Of a DNA stretch of 64,000 nucleotides, positions 61,784 through 64,000 are shown one piece after another. Below the pieces are notes generated by a model that was not told where the DNA came from, searched no databases, and saw only the letters and a list, made by a program, of their open reading frames with translations. Both the position numbers and the translations under genes were made by a program. The stretch's first letter is position 1; each line of letters opens with the position of its first letter. Origin of the DNA: Labilibaculum sp. (GTDB lineage: Bacteria > Bacteroidota > Bacteroidia > Bacteroidales > Marinifilaceae); NCBI RefSeq assembly GCF_963664555.1, contig NZ_OY761461.1, positions 3,823,769-3,887,768 on the forward strand, read 5' to 3'.

Positions 61784-63148
61784 TTACTGTCTTAATTTGA
61801 ACAATCCACAAGCATGAGCAGCTAATTCACGGCCAAATGTATCCGAAGTCGTACTGATTTCTTCGCCCGTCCACAAATTAATCACCTTACAGTTTGAATT
61901 TACACCAATTTCATTTAGCTCAACAGCAACTTCCACAGGTGAATCTGAAATATTGAAAAGGGCAAGATAAATATCACCGGTAATGGAATTTTTAGAAGTA
62001 ATGGCAAGCTTTCCATCCTTTTGAAAAAGTTGACGTACATTACTTCCTTCACGGTGCATTTCCAATACTTCCTGGTTCGTCAACAAGGAAAGTGTAAACT
62101 CATCATTACTTGGAAGATCACCTCCAAACATTAACGGCGACTTGAAAATTGTGAACAAAGTCATTAGTGTGTATTGCTCATCCATACTCAAACGGGTCAT
62201 GCGGTCATTTCCACGCTCCCCGCGAATAGAGATGCGTCCCAATGGAATCATATCGCAATCGGGCCAGGTTCCAGGTGCAATGTAAGGATACCATTTTTGA
62301 CAAATATCCATTAGATGGGTGATGTGTGCCCAGGTATCCCAAACATCATCAACCATTCGCCACATATTGGCATGATTTTGCACATGTTCCCCTGCTTCAA
62401 TGGGTGTTTCTCCGGGGGAAGTGCTAAGGACAATCGGACGGCCACAGTGATCAATCGCTTTGCGAATCAGTTCAATTTCTCCTTGATGATACGGGCGTGA
62501 CAAGTCATCAATTTTGATAAAATCAACACCCCATTCGGCATACAATTCAAAAATTGAGTTGTAATATTCCTGTGCACCTGATTTATCTGCTATAATCGTA
62601 TAATTGTCCTTCAACCATTCACACTGTAGTTCTGTGGAATAGATCTGATCAGCTGTAATACCGTCTGTTCCTTTAATTGGCAATTTATTTTCTACAGCCA
62701 CTTTCGGTATGCCACGCATGATATGAATCCCAAATTTTAAGCCTTTATTATGAATGTAATTTGCTAATTCTTTAAACCCTTTACCTTCTTTTGCTGAAGG
62801 AAACCGATTTACCGCAGGTTGGTAACGTCCGTATTCATCAATCACATAACGCGGATCTGTTTGGTTGTATCCTCCTGCTTTGTCATTTTCGACAAACCAG
62901 CGAATGTCCACCACAATGTATTCCCAACCATAAGCTTTTAGCTTTTCAGCCATATAGCCGGCATTGGCTTTCACTTCATGTTCTTCAACGGTTGGTCCAT
63001 AACAATCCCAACTGTTCCAACCCATAGGTGGAGTTTGCGCCCAGGATTTAAATTCGTTTTTATTGAAGGTTTTAATCGCCTTTTTAGGTTGGCAGGAAGC
63101 AAAGAAAGCCAGTATAAAAATGGATAAGAAAAAAATAGATGATCTCAT
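61784..63148 (-). CDS. GH27 alpha-galactosidase or beta-L-arabinopyranosidase
   Basis: A 454-residue lipoprotein. Start taken at Met 63148 because MRSSIFFLSIFILAFFASC is a clean lipoprotein signal. The GH27 barrel (~35-365) opens with TPPMGWNSWDCYGPTV and has nucleophile Asp214 in FIKIDDLSRP and acid/base Asp267/268 in WRMVDDVW; a C-terminal beta-sandwich follows. GH27 enzymes release alpha-galactose, and some release beta-L-arabinopyranose, a known cap of arabinogalactan; the sequence alone does not decide. It is the first gene of the GH27-GH51-GH51-GH43-GH35 operon, so its upstream region should hold the operon promoter. Confidence 0.88.
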   Translation of the reverse strand: MRSSIFFLSIFILAFFASCQPKKAIKTFNKNEFKSWAQTPPMGWNSWDCYGPTVEEHEVKANAGYMAEKLKAYGWEYIVVDIRWFVENDKAGGYNQTDPRYVIDEYGRYQPAVNRFPSAKEGKGFKELANYIHNKGLKFGIHIMRGIPKVAVENKLPIKGTDGITADQIYSTELQCEWLKDNYTIIADKSGAQEYYNSIFELYAEWGVDFIKIDDLSRPYHQGEIELIRKAIDHCGRPIVLSTSPGETPIEAGEHVQNHANMWRMVDDVWDTWAHITHLMDICQKWYPYIAPGTWPDCDMIPLGRISIRGERGNDRMTRLSMDEQYTLMTLFTIFKSPLMFGGDLPSNDEFTLSLLTNQEVLEMHREGSNVRQLFQKDGKLAITSKNSITGDIYLALFNISDSPVEVAVELNEIGVNSNCKVINLWTGEEISTTSDTFGRELAAHACGLFKLRQ

Positions 63149-63558
63149 TTCAGTTTTGGGTTTAGGTTCTATTAAATTGTAAGGTTCAAAATAAAAGTAC
63201 AAAATACGTTTTCTTCAATATCTGCACAACTTTAATTGGATGTTCTTCAGAATAAAGAAAAGAATCAATGCAAAAATCTAAATGGTACTCTGAATATGCC
63301 ATATCTACAGTGTCCATTTAAGATCAATTTCCACTATTCGAAAAACAAAAAAGTCACCTAATCAAAAATAGCTACATGTAAACATATTAATATTCACAAA
63401 TTCTATAAACGTTAAGAACACTTTTAAACAGATCACCAAATTCTTCTCTATCTCCATATTTCATTATTTCAACAGATAAATAATCTATATGATGAAATAA
63501 TGAAGTCACCTGTTAATTTCCCAAAAGAGAATTAGACTTTAAATCAAACCCCGAAAGA
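63149..63558. other. Promoter region upstream of the GH27 operon
   Basis: About 410 AT-rich bases without a credible gene. It lies between the GH31 terminator and the GH27 start and is the only place for a promoter of the five-gene enzyme operon. It contains one clear inverted repeat (63461-63503, listed separately). I saw no good TAnnTTTG box on the minus strand. Confidence 0.5.
63461..63503. repeat. 11-bp inverted repeat TCATTATTTCA / TGAAATAATGA
   Basis: Perfect arms at 63461-63471 and 63493-63503 with a 21-base AT-rich spacer, centred ~330 bases upstream of the GH27 start. Could be a regulator site or a hairpin in the leader. Confidence 0.4.
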
Positions 63559-63617
63559 AAAAACCACAGAAAAATCCTCCTGCTATACAGGCTTGTTTGG
63601 AAAATTTCTGCGGTTTG
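63559..63617 (-). terminator. Terminator after the GH31 gene
   Basis: Arms AAACCACAGAAA (63561-63572) and TTTCTGCGGTTT (63604-63615) pair with one mismatch. On the minus strand the structure is followed by a TTTTTTC run. It lies 20 bases beyond the GH31 stop codon. Confidence 0.65.
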
Positions 63618-63637
63618 TATTCATATTAAACAATGAT

Positions 63638-64000
63638 TTAAAGTTTTTCTGACAGAGCTTTACCGATGTATGTTACTGTTCTCACAGGAGTATTTTCAGC
63701 CAAACCAGTTCCTGAAATTGAATTCACCAAAACCAAACGAAACTGACGTTCAGACAACATGCCTGAGAATTCTCCCTTTCGGTCTGAAATACTCAATGTT
63801 TGCTGTGCGTCGTCCCATTTGAAAGAAATAGTTGAATAAGCTCCTTTTTCGTAATTGTAGTTGTCTCCTTCATCTTCATACAAAGTAAATTCACCATCAG
63901 CACCGGGATAAATACGAATCTCCAGATCGTCCCACTTTTTCTCTGATGCATATTGAACTTCAGGGCCCCATGGTAAAATAGAACCTGCTTTCACATACAA
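63638..64000 (-). CDS. GH31 family glycosidase, C-terminal part (5' end outside window)
   Basis: The last ~121 residues of a gene that continues past the right edge. The visible part is the end of a GH31 enzyme: YVKAGSILPWGPEVQYASEK (proximal C-terminal beta-sandwich), then a DUF5110-type distal domain with YPGADGEFTLYEDEGDNYNY and GEFSGMLSERQFRLVLVN. The catalytic barrel is outside the window, so specificity (alpha-xylosidase, alpha-glucosidase or alpha-galactosidase) is unknown. It ends in its own terminator, so it is transcribed separately from, though near, the GH27 operon and is probably part of the same PUL. Confidence 0.85.
   Translation of the reverse strand: MYVKAGSILPWGPEVQYASEKKWDDLEIRIYPGADGEFTLYEDEGDNYNYEKGAYSTISFKWDDAQQTLSISDRKGEFSGMLSERQFRLVLVNSISGTGLAENTPVRTVTYIGKALSEKL

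Overview
The window comes from a low-GC, Gram-negative member of the Bacteroidota. The evidence is SusC/SusD and TonB-dependent receptors, a hybrid two-component system (HTCS), lineage-restricted families (DUF6146, DUF3078, PorT-like barrels), few Shine-Dalgarno-like leaders, and lipoproteins in almost every cluster. The gene mix looks like a marine or sediment Bacteroidales/Marinilabiliales-type organism. That placement is inference; no rRNA or tRNA gene was seen to confirm it.

The left half (1-33.4 kb) is mostly chromosomal housekeeping. It holds: the end of a TonB receptor with a lipoprotein beta-propeller phytase (phytate phosphorus scavenging); a large soluble PAS/GAF hybrid kinase; an Lrp/AsnC regulator divergent from an epimerase-type L-threonine dehydrogenase; a minus-strand run of an SLC13 permease, CysQ and an S9 peptidase; a DUF2284 cysteine-rich protein; an isocitrate/isopropylmalate-type dehydrogenase overlapping an HD phosphohydrolase; a MORN-repeat lipoprotein; an AddA-like helicase-nuclease; DUF6146 and DUF3078 envelope proteins; MnmA; and a lipoprotein/outer-membrane-barrel pair. 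A compact six-gene minus-strand operon (30839 down to 24938) follows. It encodes a sugar-kinase/RapZ-C fusion, a 45-residue cysteine-rich microprotein, a MurU-like nucleotidyltransferase, a diacylglycerol-kinase-like lipid kinase, a PAP2 phosphatase and an LTA-synthase-like phosphoglycerol transferase. It reads as cell-wall sugar salvage joined to lipid-phosphate turnover. A DUF554 membrane protein and a secreted M64 peptidase complete this half.

The right half (33.4-64 kb, running off the edge) is a polysaccharide utilisation locus (PUL). A SusC/SusD pair and a divergent HTCS regulator sit in the middle. Downstream of SusCD are a GH43 exo-galactanase-like enzyme, a LacZ-type GH2, a GH105 and a BNR_4 propeller. 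On the other side of the HTCS is a tight run of GH27, two GH51, a tandem GH43-GH43 protein and GH35, and then the end of a GH31 at the window edge. The combination (beta-galactosidases, exo-beta-1,3-galactanase-like GH43, several arabinofuranosidases, and uronate/rhamnose-cap enzymes) points to a type II arabinogalactan or arabinogalactan-protein glycan. An IS3-family element with a probable -1 frameshift and an inverted pair of 'CTCCGTGT' repeats lie between the HTCS and the GH35 gene.

I found no CRISPR array, phage, toxin-antitoxin or recognisable defence island. The less ordinary items are the kinase-RapZ fusion operon with its microprotein, the GH51 with a partial N-terminal propeller, the tandem GH43 enzyme, a MITE-like element beside the HD gene, and several operator-like palindromes.
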